DNA of 64,000 nucleotides from assembly GCF_018736065.1 (NCBI RefSeq), contig NZ_CP076128.1:3325501-3389500 (forward strand), in the 5' to 3' direction. Position 1 is the first letter of the stretch. Each line of letters begins with the position of its first letter. The position numbers and the translations under genes were made by a program. The stretch comes from Flammeovirga kamogawensis. Lineage in GTDB: Bacteria; Bacteroidota; Bacteroidia; Cytophagales; Flammeovirgaceae. A model generated the notes under the pieces. It did not search any database. It was given only the letters and a program-made list of their open reading frames with translations, and was not told where the DNA came from. This document shows positions 43,587 through 53,016 of this stretch, one piece after another.

Positions 43587-44141
43587 ATGAAAAATATAAA
43601 AAATATCTTCTTAACAATCAGTATGTTGATTGGTGTTGCATTTGTTGTAACATCATGTTCTTCAACAAAAATTACAACTGATTACAACCCAGGTACAAAT
43701 TTTAGTCAATATAAATCTTTCAGTATTTTACCTTGGCAAGCTCAAAATGCTAAAATCAATGAATTTGATAGAGCTAGAGTAAAAAATGCAGTAATTGAAA
43801 ACATGCAGGGGCTTGGTTATACATACTCTGAAAATGATACTACTGCTGAGTTACAAGTAGGTATGGTATTTACTACAAAGGAAAAGAAAAGTGTAACATC
43901 TTATAATGCTGGTTACGGCGGATGGTATGGTCCTTACGGTATGGGTGCTACTCATTATTCTGAGTATGAATATACTGAAGGAACTTTTGTTGTAGATATC
44001 TTCGATACACAAGCAAAGAAACTTCTTTGGGAAGCAGCAGCTGTAAGTACACTTTCTGAAAAACAAGAAAGCCCTGTTGTAAGAGAAAGAAATATCAACA
44101 GATTTGTGAAGAGTATTTTTAATAAATACCCTACAAAGTAA
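43587..44141 (+). CDS. DUF4136 lipoprotein
   Basis: 184 aa with a lipoprotein signal (MLIGVAFVVTSC). The body matches DUF4136: TDYNPGTNFSQYKSFSILPW near the start, a central Gly/Tyr-rich loop (YGGWYGPYGMGATHYSEY) and the end GTFVVDIFDTQAKKLLWEA. Function unknown; members are predicted outer-membrane lipoproteins. Single gene ended by a strong terminator. Confidence 0.9.
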   Translation: MKNIKNIFLTISMLIGVAFVVTSCSSTKITTDYNPGTNFSQYKSFSILPWQAQNAKINEFDRARVKNAVIENMQGLGYTYSENDTTAELQVGMVFTTKEKKSVTSYNAGYGGWYGPYGMGATHYSEYEYTEGTFVVDIFDTQAKKLLWEAAAVSTLSEKQESPVVRERNINRFVKSIFNKYPTK

Positions 44142-44162
44142 TTTGTATTAGCATTAAAACAA

Positions 44163-44203
44163 AAAGAGATCATGGACATTTATAATCCATGATCTCTTTT
44201 TTT
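44163..44203. terminator. Bidirectional terminator
   Basis: Perfect 14-bp stem AAAGAGATCATGGA (44163-44176) / TCCATGATCTCTTT (44186-44199), A and T runs outside; serves the DUF4136 gene and the opposing glycosyltransferase gene. Confidence 0.88.
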
Positions 44204-44219
44204 ATATTATTTTTTTACC

Positions 44220-45188
44220 TTAATCCGTTTTTCCTTTTATATGGTAATCGTTTCTATTCGGCTGATTAAGAGATACCATTTCTGCAATAAATCCAGTCAT
44301 GAACATTTGAGAGCCAATAATTACAGCTGTTAGTGATAAATAGAACAATGGCTGGTCTGTAACTTCTCTTTGAATGTGTAAGTGATTCATAGACAAATAG
44401 ACCTTTTCAATCAATAACCAAAATGCACCAGCAGAACCAAGTAAAAAAGAGATTGACCCAAGCAAACCAAAGAAATGCATTGGAGCTTTTTTAAACTTAG
44501 AAACAAATGTGATAGACATTAGATCTAAAAAGCCGTTTACAAATCGTTCTAAACCAAACTTAGTTGTTCCATATTTTCTAGCTCTATGCTGAACAGGTTT
44601 CTCACCAATTTTAGCAAAACCATTCCATTTGGCTATTACAGGAATATATCTGTGCATTTCACCATATACTTCTATAATCTTAACTACATCTTTTTTATAG
44701 GCTTTTAATCCGCAATTAAAATCATTTAAATGTATACCAGAAACAGCCCTTGTAGCAGCATTAAATAATTTTGTAGGGATTGTTTTTGTAATCGGATCGT
44801 AGCGTTTTTCTTTCCAACCAGATACAAGGTCATAACCATCTTCAATAATCATTTTTCTTAGACCCGGAATTTCATCAGGGCTATCTTGAAGGTCTGCGTC
44901 CATAGTAATGACAACATTCCCTTTAACCTCCTGAAAACCTACTTGCAATGCCGCAGATTTACCATAGTTTCTTAAGAATTGAATACCATGAACCCAGTTA
45001 TATTTTTGCTTTAATGCTAAGATTACATTCCAAGACTCATCAGTACTACCGTCATCAATAAGATACACTTCACCGTTGATTTTTTCTTCGGTAAAAACTT
45101 TTGCAATCCAATCTACTAATTCTGGTAGAGATTCAGCTTCATTAAGTAACGGAACAACAACCGATACATCTATATTTTGAGCTTCCAT
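44220..45188 (-). CDS. Family 2 glycosyltransferase, polyprenyl-phosphate type
   Basis: About 322 aa. GT-A catalytic domain (1-235) with SVVVPLLNEAESLPELV, the DDGSTDES motif and the metal-binding DADLQD, QAxD-like pattern; then two membrane helices (about 240-262 and 285-312). This is the layout of undecaprenyl-phosphate sugar transferases (ArnC/GtrB/DPM1-like) that charge a lipid carrier in the inner membrane for envelope glycans. ATG at 45188 is preferred over the GTG at 45194. Sugar unknown. Confidence 0.92.
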   Translation of the reverse strand: MEAQNIDVSVVVPLLNEAESLPELVDWIAKVFTEEKINGEVYLIDDGSTDESWNVILALKQKYNWVHGIQFLRNYGKSAALQVGFQEVKGNVVITMDADLQDSPDEIPGLRKMIIEDGYDLVSGWKEKRYDPITKTIPTKLFNAATRAVSGIHLNDFNCGLKAYKKDVVKIIEVYGEMHRYIPVIAKWNGFAKIGEKPVQHRARKYGTTKFGLERFVNGFLDLMSITFVSKFKKAPMHFFGLLGSISFLLGSAGAFWLLIEKVYLSMNHLHIQREVTDQPLFYLSLTAVIIGSQMFMTGFIAEMVSLNQPNRNDYHIKGKTD

Positions 45189-45218
45189 AGTCACTATTAA
45201 AGATCGTCTTAAAAATTA

Positions 45219-45746
45219 TTAAAAATTATAGCCGTCTTCAGTTGGCTCATTTTTCATGAAGTGTGAAATAACCAAAGCTAATAAAAAGCCAAAGAAAGTC
45301 ATGAATAAGATATTAATTAGCTGCGGAATTGGTGTTCCAGCTACCCATCTCACTATTTCGATAGATTGTTCATACTGTTCGTCTGTAATCTGAGGGTTTC
45401 CTTCAATCGCTTTACTTGCTACTTCTACAGCCTGATCTATAATACTATCATCAATAAATTGAATATATAAGTAATTAAAAAATGCTGAGATAGTTGCAGA
45501 GATAAAACCAAGCAAAGTACCAAGTTTTACACCTGTACGGTATTTAAGAAAGCCTTCGTTATGTTCTTTAAACTCTCTATAGGCAAAAACTGTAGCGGTT
45601 AACACTACAAGTACACTTAGATATTGTAAAAAAGCATCTTGAGACTTACCTAAAGAGGTAAGTAAAACACTATAACCAAATGCAAACACACCTGTAATAG
45701 CTCCATATTTAAAGGCGAATGGTTTTATCGAAGTTTCTTTATCCAT
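45219..45746 (-). CDS. DUF4199 membrane protein
   Basis: 175 aa with four hydrophobic helices (about 15-32, 38-56, 72-93 and 138-162). The KYGAITGVFAFGYSV start, the YRTGVKLGTLLGFISATISAF centre and the C-terminal helix match DUF4199, a Bacteroidota membrane family of unknown function. It typically lies next to a polyprenyl-phosphate glycosyltransferase, as here (24-31 nt gap), so the two probably act together in envelope glycan or lipid modification. Confidence 0.9.
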   Translation of the reverse strand: MDKETSIKPFAFKYGAITGVFAFGYSVLLTSLGKSQDAFLQYLSVLVVLTATVFAYREFKEHNEGFLKYRTGVKLGTLLGFISATISAFFNYLYIQFIDDSIIDQAVEVASKAIEGNPQITDEQYEQSIEIVRWVAGTPIPQLINILFMTFFGFLLALVISHFMKNEPTEDGYNF

Positions 45747-45783
45747 TATTCTAATTTTATCTAAAGTTAATCAAAAACTCTAT

Positions 45784-48396
45784 TTACGATAGTAGTTTTT
45801 TTAACTCATTTAGTTTTAACATTGCATCTAAAGGTGTCATTGTATTTACATCAAGCTGTTCTAATTGCTCTTTCAATTCTTTAGCGATAGGATCTACAGA
45901 ATCAAAAATAGAAAGTTGGTAATTGTCTTTAGGCATCTCTTTAATGCGTTCAGTATTTTTTTCTTTTCGTTTATCTTGCTCTAAATGTTCTAAGATATCT
46001 TCAGATCTACGAACTACCGAGCTAGGCATTCCGGCAAGTTGAGCCACATGAATACCAAAACTATGTTCACTACCACCTTCTTTCAATTTTCTTAAGAAGA
46101 TGATTTTTTTCTGATGTTCTTTTACAGATACACTAAAATTTTTAATTCTAGGAAAATCTTCAGCTAATTCATTTAATTCGTGATAGTGCGTTGCGAATAA
46201 TGTTTTAGCTCTAGATTTTTTATGGTTATGAAGGTACTCTACAATAGCCCAAGCAATTGATACACCATCATATGTACTTGTACCGCGGCCAATCTCATCC
46301 ATCAATACCAAACTTCTATCTGATATATTATTTAAGATACTTGCCGTTTCTGTCATTTCTACCATAAAAGTAGATTCACCTTTTGATAAGTTATCAGAAG
46401 CACCCACTCTTGTAAATACTTTATCAACTAGGCCAATATGAGCTTTAGAAGCAGGTACAAAAGATCCCATCTGAGCCATCAATACAATTAATGCAGTTTG
46501 GCGTAATAAGGCAGATTTACCAGACATGTTAGGTCCTGTAATTACCATTATTTGTTGTTCCTCATTGTCTAAATAAACATCGTTTGGTATATAAGGATCA
46601 TCTACAGAAAGTTGGCGTTCAATTACAGGATGTCTGCCTTCTTTTATATCTAACGCTTTATCATCAGAAATAATAGGTTTAACATAATTGTAATCAATTG
46701 CATTTGTAGAAAACGAAACCAAACAATCTAGCTTAGCTAAGGTTGTAGCGGTTTGCTGAATTGGTGTAATATATTCTGTTGCCATCTGGATCAAATCCAT
46801 AAATAACTTATTTTCTATTACACCAATCTGAGATTCTGCAGTAAGAATTTTTTCTTCGTACTGTTTTAGCTCTTCAGTAATATACCTTTCTGCATTTACT
46901 AAAGTAGATTTTCTAATCCACTCTGCAGGTACTTTATCTTTGTGTGTATTTCTAACTTCTAGATAATAGCCGAATACTTTATTGTAGCCAATTTTTAAAG
47001 ATGGAATACCTGTTCTGTCACTTTCTCTTTCTTGAATTTGGCGTAAAAAGTCTTTTCCTGAATGAGAAATTGCTCTTAATTCATCTAATTCTGTATTTAC
47101 ACCTTCTTTAATTATATTTCCTTGGGCAGGGTTGATAGGAGGCATTTCTTGCATTTCCTTCTCAATACGCTCCACAAGTATATCACAAGTGTTTATATGA
47201 TCAGCAATAACTTTAACCTCTTTATCATTTACCTTACTTAAAAGTACTTTGATTGGAGCAGCATGTTGAAGTGCTTTTTTGATATAAACGATTTCTCTAG
47301 GGTTTACTCTACCAACAGCAACTTTAGAAATTAGGCGTTCAATATCATTGATCTGACGAAGATGTCCTAATACATCATCAGCAATATCTTCATCCTTAGT
47401 AAAGAAATCGACAATATTAAGTCGAGTGTTAATACTAGCTTGATCTTTTAACGGAAGAACAGTCCATTTTTTTAATAAGCGTGCTCCCATAGGTGTAACA
47501 CATTTATCAAGAATATCTATTAATGGAACTCCACCATCGTTCTGAGGAAAAATAAGTTCGAGACTTCTAGCTGTAAATTTATCTAACCAAACATATTTAT
47601 CCTCCTGTATTCTACTAATATGATGAATATGATCTATGTGGTGGTGCTCTGTTAACTCTAAATAATTAAGTACAGCACCAGCTGCAATAATTGCAGACGA
47701 CATATTCTCAATACCAAAACCTTTTAAGTTTTTAGTACCAAAATGTGTCGTTAATTTTTCATACCCATATTCTGGTGTATATACCCAATCATCTTGTCTG
47801 AAAGTAGGGTAAGTATCACCAAATAACTCTTTGTACTGTTCTTGATCGTTTCTACAATACAAAACTTCGGAAGGAGCAAAGCCTTGTAGTAGTTTATCTA
47901 TATAATTCTGATCTCCTTGTGCTACAAAAAATTCTCCTGTAGAAATGTCTAGAAAAGAAATACCTAATTCTTTTTTAGAAATATGAATTGCTGCTAAATA
48001 GTTGTTTTGCTTAACGCTCAAAACATTGTCGTTCATAGAAACACCAGGAGTCACTAACTCTGTAATACCTCTTTTAACAACACCTTTTGCAGTTTTAGGA
48101 TCTTCTAATTGATCTACAATGGCAACTCTTTGGCCCGCTTTTACCAACTTAGGTAGGTAAGTATCTAAAGAGTGATGCGGAAAACCTGCCAATTGAGTTT
48201 CTGAAGCAGAACCATTAGATCTTTTCGTTAAAACAATGTCTAAGATTTTACTTGCTGTAACGGCATCATCACCAAAGGTTTCATAAAAATCACCTACTCT
48301 AAATAGAAGCATTGCTGTAGGGTGTTTCGCCTTAATAGCATTAAACTGCTTCATCATAGGAGTTTCCTTTTTCGCTTTTGTTTTCGCTTTTGCCAA
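45784..48396 (-). CDS. mutS: DNA mismatch repair protein MutS
   Basis: Mismatch-recognition ATPase, 870 aa. N-terminal mismatch-binding domain with the Phe-x-Glu wedge in [16 protein letters not shown] (residues about 30-45), connector and lever domains, clamp, then the ATPase with Walker [14 protein letters not shown], Walker [17 protein letters not shown] and the FATHYHEL motif. The C-terminal helix-turn-helix ends in [14 protein letters not shown]. Translation starts at [17 protein letters not shown], as usual in Bacteroidota. Confidence 0.98.
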   Translation of the reverse strand: MAKAKTKAKKETPMMKQFNAIKAKHPTAMLLFRVGDFYETFGDDAVTASKILDIVLTKRSNGSASETQLAGFPHHSLDTYLPKLVKAGQRVAIVDQLEDPKTAKGVVKRGITELVTPGVSMNDNVLSVKQNNYLAAIHISKKELGISFLDISTGEFFVAQGDQNYIDKLLQGFAPSEVLYCRNDQEQYKELFGDTYPTFRQDDWVYTPEYGYEKLTTHFGTKNLKGFGIENMSSAIIAAGAVLNYLELTEHHHIDHIHHISRIQEDKYVWLDKFTARSLELIFPQNDGGVPLIDILDKCVTPMGARLLKKWTVLPLKDQASINTRLNIVDFFTKDEDIADDVLGHLRQINDIERLISKVAVGRVNPREIVYIKKALQHAAPIKVLLSKVNDKEVKVIADHINTCDILVERIEKEMQEMPPINPAQGNIIKEGVNTELDELRAISHSGKDFLRQIQERESDRTGIPSLKIGYNKVFGYYLEVRNTHKDKVPAEWIRKSTLVNAERYITEELKQYEEKILTAESQIGVIENKLFMDLIQMATEYITPIQQTATTLAKLDCLVSFSTNAIDYNYVKPIISDDKALDIKEGRHPVIERQLSVDDPYIPNDVYLDNEEQQIMVITGPNMSGKSALLRQTALIVLMAQMGSFVPASKAHIGLVDKVFTRVGASDNLSKGESTFMVEMTETASILNNISDRSLVLMDEIGRGTSTYDGVSIAWAIVEYLHNHKKSRAKTLFATHYHELNELAEDFPRIKNFSVSVKEHQKKIIFLRKLKEGGSEHSFGIHVAQLAGMPSSVVRRSEDILEHLEQDKRKEKNTERIKEMPKDNYQLSIFDSVDPIAKELKEQLEQLDVNTMTPLDAMLKLNELKKLLS

Positions 48397-48983
48397 AGTA
48401 TTTCTAGAATTAAAAATGATATCCTTCTTAAAGCAACAAATTTAAATAATTAGTGGAATGAATAAAGAATAAGATTTAATAATTCATGGTATTGATGCTC
48501 TTTATACTCATATATTACAAACAATAACAAAAAAAGGGACTTCTAATTTAGAAATCCCTTTTCCATTAACGTACGATCTTAACTAATCTACTACCTAATC
48601 AATTTTTATCATTATCTGTTTTAATCGAACGATTGATTTATAAAAAGGTTTTTCAATTTCATTTATTTAACATTTTAAAGATTGAACATAAAGCGACATT
48701 TTTAAGTGAAAACTGTACTTTTTTAAGATTGACAGTAAAAAGAAACTTATTTTAACGTATTGAAAAATCTCAAAATAAAAAGTTAACTAATTGATAGTCA
48801 GTTGTTATTGTGTTTATTAGTGCTGAGCTTAGTATTTATAAGTTTAGATAATTGAGAATAAATTGATTAAGACTACATTTTTTAAGACTTTTGTGCATTC
48901 GTTTTGTCGATGACGACGATAAAAACAGTTGAGAGATTGATCTGAAATTTTTTAGAAATCATTCTCAATAGCAAAAAAATGAT
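48397..48983. other. 587-nt gap between mutS and nrnA
   Basis: The only clear structure is a minus-strand terminator (48525-48562, listed separately). A -7-like minus-strand TAAATTTG is at 48444-48437, before mutS, without a matching TTG. The rest is AT-rich with no frame longer than a few codons that looks real. Confidence 0.5.
48525..48562 (-). terminator. Minus-strand intrinsic terminator with no gene in front
   Basis: Stem 48532-48546 / 48548-48562 (AAAAGGGACTTCTAA and TTAGAAATCCCTTTT arms, one mismatch) followed on the minus strand by a T run from the A stretch at 48529-48535. It lies about 130 nt upstream of the mutS start, so it either ends a small RNA or attenuates a long mutS leader. 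Confidence 0.65.
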
Positions 48984-49997
48984 ATGCACAACTTTAATAC
49001 GTTAAAAGAATTTTTAGAAGAGCCTCGTAAAGTGGTAATAATACCGCATACAAAGCCAGATGCAGATGCTTTAGGGTCAGCATTAGGGTTATCTTGGTAT
49101 CTTAGAAAATTTGAACATACAACAACAGTGCTTTCTCCGAATGATTATCCATCTTTTTTACATTGGATGCCTGGTCATGAAGAAGTAGTTGTTTACGATA
49201 AAAAAAATCCATCTACTTCAGAAAAAATAATTGAAGAAGCAGATGTTATCTTCTGTGTAGATTTTTCTTCTTTAAATAGAATTGAAGAACTAGGGCCACT
49301 AGTTCGTCAGAATATGAGTAAGAAGATGATTGTAATGATAGATCATCATAGAGGAAAAGAAGATTTTGCAGATTACGAATTATGGGATATTGATGCAGCT
49401 GCAGCAGCTCAATTAATTTATGAGTTTATCGCTTTAGATAAAGGTACTCATAGAATTGATCAGAGAATTGCCGCTTGTTTATATGCAGGTATTGTAACAG
49501 ATACAGGTTCATTTAAATACCCAAGTGTTTCTAGTAGAACATTAAGAATAGCTGCAGAATTAAAAGATACAGGTTTAGATACATCAAGATTATATAATTT
49601 AATCTATGATAATAATACAGAAAAAAGACTACGATTCTTAGGGCATGCCTTAGGAGAAAATCTTACTTTTTGGCCAGAATTAAATACTGGATTCTTTACT
49701 GTAACGCAAGATGACCGTGAGAAATTTAATTTACAATCTGGAGATACCGAAGGATTAGTAAACTATGCATTATCAGTAAATGGTATTAAGATAGCGGCAT
49801 TGTTTAAAGAAAAAGACGAACGAGACGGAATCAAAGTATCGTTTAGATCTATAGGAGATTTCTCTGTAGCAGACCTTTCTTCAGAACACTTTGGTGGCGG
49901 AGGACATAAAAATGCAGCAGGAGGTAGAGTGGATGGAATTACAGTCGAAGAAGCTGTAGCTCGATTCAAGAAAGTATTAGAAGAAAAATTGAAATAA
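48984..49997 (+). CDS. nrnA: DHH-DHHA1 phosphoesterase (NrnA-type oligoribonuclease / pAp phosphatase)
   Basis: 337-aa cytoplasmic Mn-dependent phosphoesterase that degrades very short RNAs and dephosphorylates 3'-phosphoadenosine 5'-phosphate. The DHH domain holds the metal motifs DADALGSALGL (about 24-34), DFSSL (about 93) and DHHRGKEDF (about 116), and TDTGSFKYPS. The DHHA1 substrate-binding domain ends with GGGHKNAAGG (about 301-310). It precedes the three FKBP-like lipoprotein genes on the same strand (28-nt gap to the first). Confidence 0.94.
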   Translation: MHNFNTLKEFLEEPRKVVIIPHTKPDADALGSALGLSWYLRKFEHTTTVLSPNDYPSFLHWMPGHEEVVVYDKKNPSTSEKIIEEADVIFCVDFSSLNRIEELGPLVRQNMSKKMIVMIDHHRGKEDFADYELWDIDAAAAAQLIYEFIALDKGTHRIDQRIAACLYAGIVTDTGSFKYPSVSSRTLRIAAELKDTGLDTSRLYNLIYDNNTEKRLRFLGHALGENLTFWPELNTGFFTVTQDDREKFNLQSGDTEGLVNYALSVNGIKIAALFKEKDERDGIKVSFRSIGDFSVADLSSEHFGGGGHKNAAGGRVDGITVEEAVARFKKVLEEKLK

Positions 49998-50025
49998 AGT
50001 AGAATTATTTATTTATAAACTGAAT

Positions 50026-50952
50026 ATGCAAATCACAAAAAAATTAGCAATTGGAGCCTTAATGTTAGGTGCTGTTGCTTGTGGAAAAACTGAGAAAGAG
50101 ACTCCATCAGGAAAGAAATTTACAATTGTTGAAAGTAAAGGCGGTGCTGATATTAATGATAACAATATTGTTGAATTTACTTTAAGTATCTCAACAGAGT
50201 CAGACTCTACACTTTTCAATATTACTGAAACAGGAAGAGAGTTTGCTGCAACTAAAGTATTCCCTGATTCTGTAAATAAGCAAGCACAGGAAAAAGGGCA
50301 GCAAGTTGATCCTTTATCTGAAATGTTTGGTTTAATGAGCGAAGGAGATAGTGCTCAAATGACTATCGTAGCTTCAGATTTCTTCGGAAAAATGGCTCCT
50401 CCTTTCATCAAAGATCCATCTCAAAAAGTAGTTATTGGAGTTTGTGCAAAAAATGTATTTGCTGACGAAGAAGCATACCGTGCTGCTATGGAAGAAAAGC
50501 AAAAAGAAGCAATGGCTAAAATGGAAGCTGATGCTGAGAAATACGTTGCTATTGATGATGAATTAATTAAAGAATTTTTAAAAGAGAATAACATTACTAA
50601 TGCAGAAAGAACAGAGTCTGGATTATACTATGTAGTTACTCAAAAAGGTTCTGGTGCTAACCCAGAAGTGGGATCAAGTGTAAAAGTACACTACACAGGT
50701 ACTTTATTGGATGGTAAAAAATTCGATAGTTCTGTAGATAGAGGACAACCATTTGAGTTCCCATTGGGTCAACAAAGAGTAATCGCAGGTTGGGACGAAG
50801 GTATTGCTTTGCTAAATAAAGGAGCTAAAGCTACATTGTACATCCCTTCGAAATTAGGTTATGGTCCAAGAGGAGCAGGTGGAGATATTCCAGCTAATGC
50901 AGTATTGAAATTTGATGTTGAATTGATTGATTTTACAAATCCATCAAAATAA
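50026..50952 (+). CDS. FKBP-type peptidyl-prolyl isomerase lipoprotein
   Basis: 308 aa with a lipoprotein signal (AIGALMLGAVAC). A partly FKBP-like N-terminal half (about 30-150) and a Met/Glu-rich helix (about 150-180) precede a canonical FKBP domain (about 215-306). Active-site positions are intact: VKVHYTGTLLDGKKFDSS, RVIAGWDEGI and LYIPSKLGYG. It should catalyse proline isomerisation of envelope proteins. Similar lipoproteins (GldI) are required for gliding in flavobacteria, but orthology is not shown. Confidence 0.92.
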   Translation: MQITKKLAIGALMLGAVACGKTEKETPSGKKFTIVESKGGADINDNNIVEFTLSISTESDSTLFNITETGREFAATKVFPDSVNKQAQEKGQQVDPLSEMFGLMSEGDSAQMTIVASDFFGKMAPPFIKDPSQKVVIGVCAKNVFADEEAYRAAMEEKQKEAMAKMEADAEKYVAIDDELIKEFLKENNITNAERTESGLYYVVTQKGSGANPEVGSSVKVHYTGTLLDGKKFDSSVDRGQPFEFPLGQQRVIAGWDEGIALLNKGAKATLYIPSKLGYGPRGAGGDIPANAVLKFDVELIDFTNPSK

Positions 50953-50962
50953 TATAATATAT

Positions 50963-51014
50963 TCTAATACAGTGAGTTTACCTTATTTTTTAGGCGTAAA
51001 TTTGCTGTATTAGA
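50963..51014. repeat. 19-bp imperfect inverted repeat between FKBP genes
   Basis: Left arm 50963-50981 begins TCTAATACAG and the right arm 50996-51014 ends CTGTATTAGA; the outer 10 bp pair perfectly and the inner 9 bp pair with three wobbles. A T run follows 7 nt later. A TAAATTTG -7-like box (50997-51004) lies inside the right arm. Confidence 0.7.
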
Positions 51015-51082
51015 TATGCTTTTTTTTATGCTTATCTTTCTCCTTGTGAATTATAAATCTAATAAATAAACCTACTTATCAC

Positions 51083-52228
51083 ATGAACAATACTTACAAA
51101 TTTTTAAATTTCGCGGTCGTATTATCAATGCTAATTGGTTTTTCTGGTTGTATGCAAGACGAAATTGTTGATTATGTATCAAAAGATAATCAAACGCTAG
51201 AAGATTATTTAGCAGCAAACGATATCGACTATTGGAAAACGAAGACTTTGCCTACTGGAGGAGTATATATTACTCCAGAAATCATAGGTTACCCAGGTCA
51301 ATACACTCCTAGTGAAAATGAATCTAGAATTGTAGAGGTAAACCTAGATATGAGAAGATTTGCTCAAGAATTAATGGGCGATGAAAGATTTGATGATCCT
51401 GATGATTTAGTAACATCTGTATTCCTTAAGGATCCTAACTATGCATTCTCTATGAATAGAGGAGCAATTTGTATTGGTTTTTATGATGAAGTATTAAATA
51501 TGATGCTTCAAAACATACAAACAAAAGTAGATACATTTCCTAGAACTTATATTCCATCTTACCTTGCATTTGGAGGTACAGCATCTTCAGGAATTGGTTT
51601 AGAATTTAATGATATCGTAACTGCAGAAAATATGTTTATTACACATGTTAGTTACGATTCAATTCAGCGTGTTAGATATGAAAAAGACTCTTTAGTTTTA
51701 AAGTATGCTGAAGATACTTTAGGAACTGTAGATCCAGATGATGAACAATTATTTAGTGGTTCTTCTAACGGTAAAGGTCCTGATTATATTTTTAAAGATC
51801 TTATCACTGCAGGTGATGGAGCAGGAAAAATTATGGCTGGTGATACAGTTAAAGTTCGTTACGAAGGTAAATTCTTATTACAAGAATGGACTTTAAGAAA
51901 TTCTGCAACAGGACCAGTATTATTTGATTCAAATACAGCAAAAGATAATAAAGGAGAGTATATTGCATCACCATTCCAAGTGATTATGTACGAATCTTTA
52001 GCTGATGCTCAAGAAAATAACGCTTTTGAAACTGTTATTGATGGTTGGTACAAATCAATTTTAACAATGGAAGAAGGAGAAAAAGCTACATTTGTAATGC
52101 CTTCTCAAGTATGTTATTGGGAAATAGGAGATAATGCTCAAGTTTCTGATATGTTTAAAACAATCCGTCCTTTCAAACCTTTAGCCTTCGAAATCGAAGT
52201 AGTTGAAGTGAAAAGATCGAATAAATAA
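51083..52228 (+). CDS. FKBP-like lipoprotein with degenerate isomerase domain
   Basis: 381 aa with a lipoprotein signal (VVLSMLIGFSGC). The N-terminal 230 residues are not recognised. The C-terminal 140 residues follow the FKBP plan (GDTVKVRYEGKFL, VIDGWYKSILTMEEGEKATFVMPSQVCYW, FKPLAFEIEVVEV). However the loop that normally reads GYG is replaced by VCYWEIG, and an insertion separates the first strand from the Asp-Ser. Catalysis is therefore doubtful and a chaperone or binding role is more likely. Middle gene of three, 17 nt before the next. Confidence 0.75.
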   Translation: MNNTYKFLNFAVVLSMLIGFSGCMQDEIVDYVSKDNQTLEDYLAANDIDYWKTKTLPTGGVYITPEIIGYPGQYTPSENESRIVEVNLDMRRFAQELMGDERFDDPDDLVTSVFLKDPNYAFSMNRGAICIGFYDEVLNMMLQNIQTKVDTFPRTYIPSYLAFGGTASSGIGLEFNDIVTAENMFITHVSYDSIQRVRYEKDSLVLKYAEDTLGTVDPDDEQLFSGSSNGKGPDYIFKDLITAGDGAGKIMAGDTVKVRYEGKFLLQEWTLRNSATGPVLFDSNTAKDNKGEYIASPFQVIMYESLADAQENNAFETVIDGWYKSILTMEEGEKATFVMPSQVCYWEIGDNAQVSDMFKTIRPFKPLAFEIEVVEVKRSNK

Positions 52229-52244
52229 TTTTTTAAAATAGAAT

Positions 52245-52796
52245 ATGCAATATCGCATTAAACACTTTTTACTGTTTATTTTTACAGTTTTTTCAACTTT
52301 TGCTTGTACACAATCAAGTGAAATACTTAAAGAAGTAGATCCAGACGCAGCAGAGGATTACCTTATCAGACAATTTATAATGGCTGATACAACATTCGAT
52401 GCTAGTACTGAACAAGAAGTAGTAGACAAGTATTATAAATACGGTGTCTACATGACTACAATTGGTACTACTAATGGTAAACCTGTAGAAACAGACCGAA
52501 ATATATCTTATGGTGACTCTATGCATGTAACATATACAGGCTGGGTGATGTACGGAAATATTTTTGACAGTAATGTATTAACAGAACAACCTTTCCCAGT
52601 TGTTTTAGGTAAAACAAGTGTAATAGAAGGATGGAATATCGCATTATTCGAAATGCACGAACATGAAATTGCTCGTGTAGTAATTCCTTCAAAATATGGA
52701 TATGGTACATCGGGTAATGGATCAAGTATCCCACCAAATGCATCATTGATATTTGATATTCAGATAGATAGTTTATGGACAGCTGACGAACAGTAG
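52245..52796 (+). CDS. Short FKBP-type peptidyl-prolyl isomerase lipoprotein
   Basis: 183 aa with a lipoprotein signal (LFIFTVFSTFAC) and one FKBP domain (about 85-180). Conserved elements: MHVTYTGWVMYGNIFDSN, SVIEGWNIALFEM and VVIPSKYGYGTSGNGSSIPPNASLIFDI. Active-site aromatic and Asp positions look intact. Size and layout resemble GldI of gliding flavobacteria. Last gene of the FKBP run, ended by a strong terminator. Confidence 0.9.
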   Translation: MQYRIKHFLLFIFTVFSTFACTQSSEILKEVDPDAAEDYLIRQFIMADTTFDASTEQEVVDKYYKYGVYMTTIGTTNGKPVETDRNISYGDSMHVTYTGWVMYGNIFDSNVLTEQPFPVVLGKTSVIEGWNIALFEMHEHEIARVVIPSKYGYGTSGNGSSIPPNASLIFDIQIDSLWTADEQ

Positions 52797-52821
52797 AAAA
52801 AAGAAATAAACTTTTTATTAC

Positions 52822-52863
52822 AAAAGCCAAGGATTATTTTAGTATGATCCTTGGCTTTTTTTG
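52822..52863 (+). terminator. Terminator of the FKBP gene run
   Basis: Perfect 13-bp stem AAAAGCCAAGGAT (52822-52834) / ATCCTTGGCTTTT (52847-52859), continuous T tail. Confidence 0.9.
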
Positions 52864-52935
52864 TACAATTAAAAAAAATGTCAACAATGCCATATAACTT
52901 CTACCAACTGACTATATAAAGTCGTTTAATTACAT

Positions 52936-52943
52936 TAAATTTG
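52936..52943 (+). promoter_or_regulatory. Candidate -7 box of secA
   Basis: TAAATTTG matches TAnnTTTG, 73 nt before the secA start. There is no good TTG at -33. Confidence 0.35.
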
Positions 52944-53016
52944 TATGTATTGCACTAGATGAATTTCATTGGAAGTGTAACTGATTGTATTTCAGTAAAA
53001 AAACAGAATAATATAT

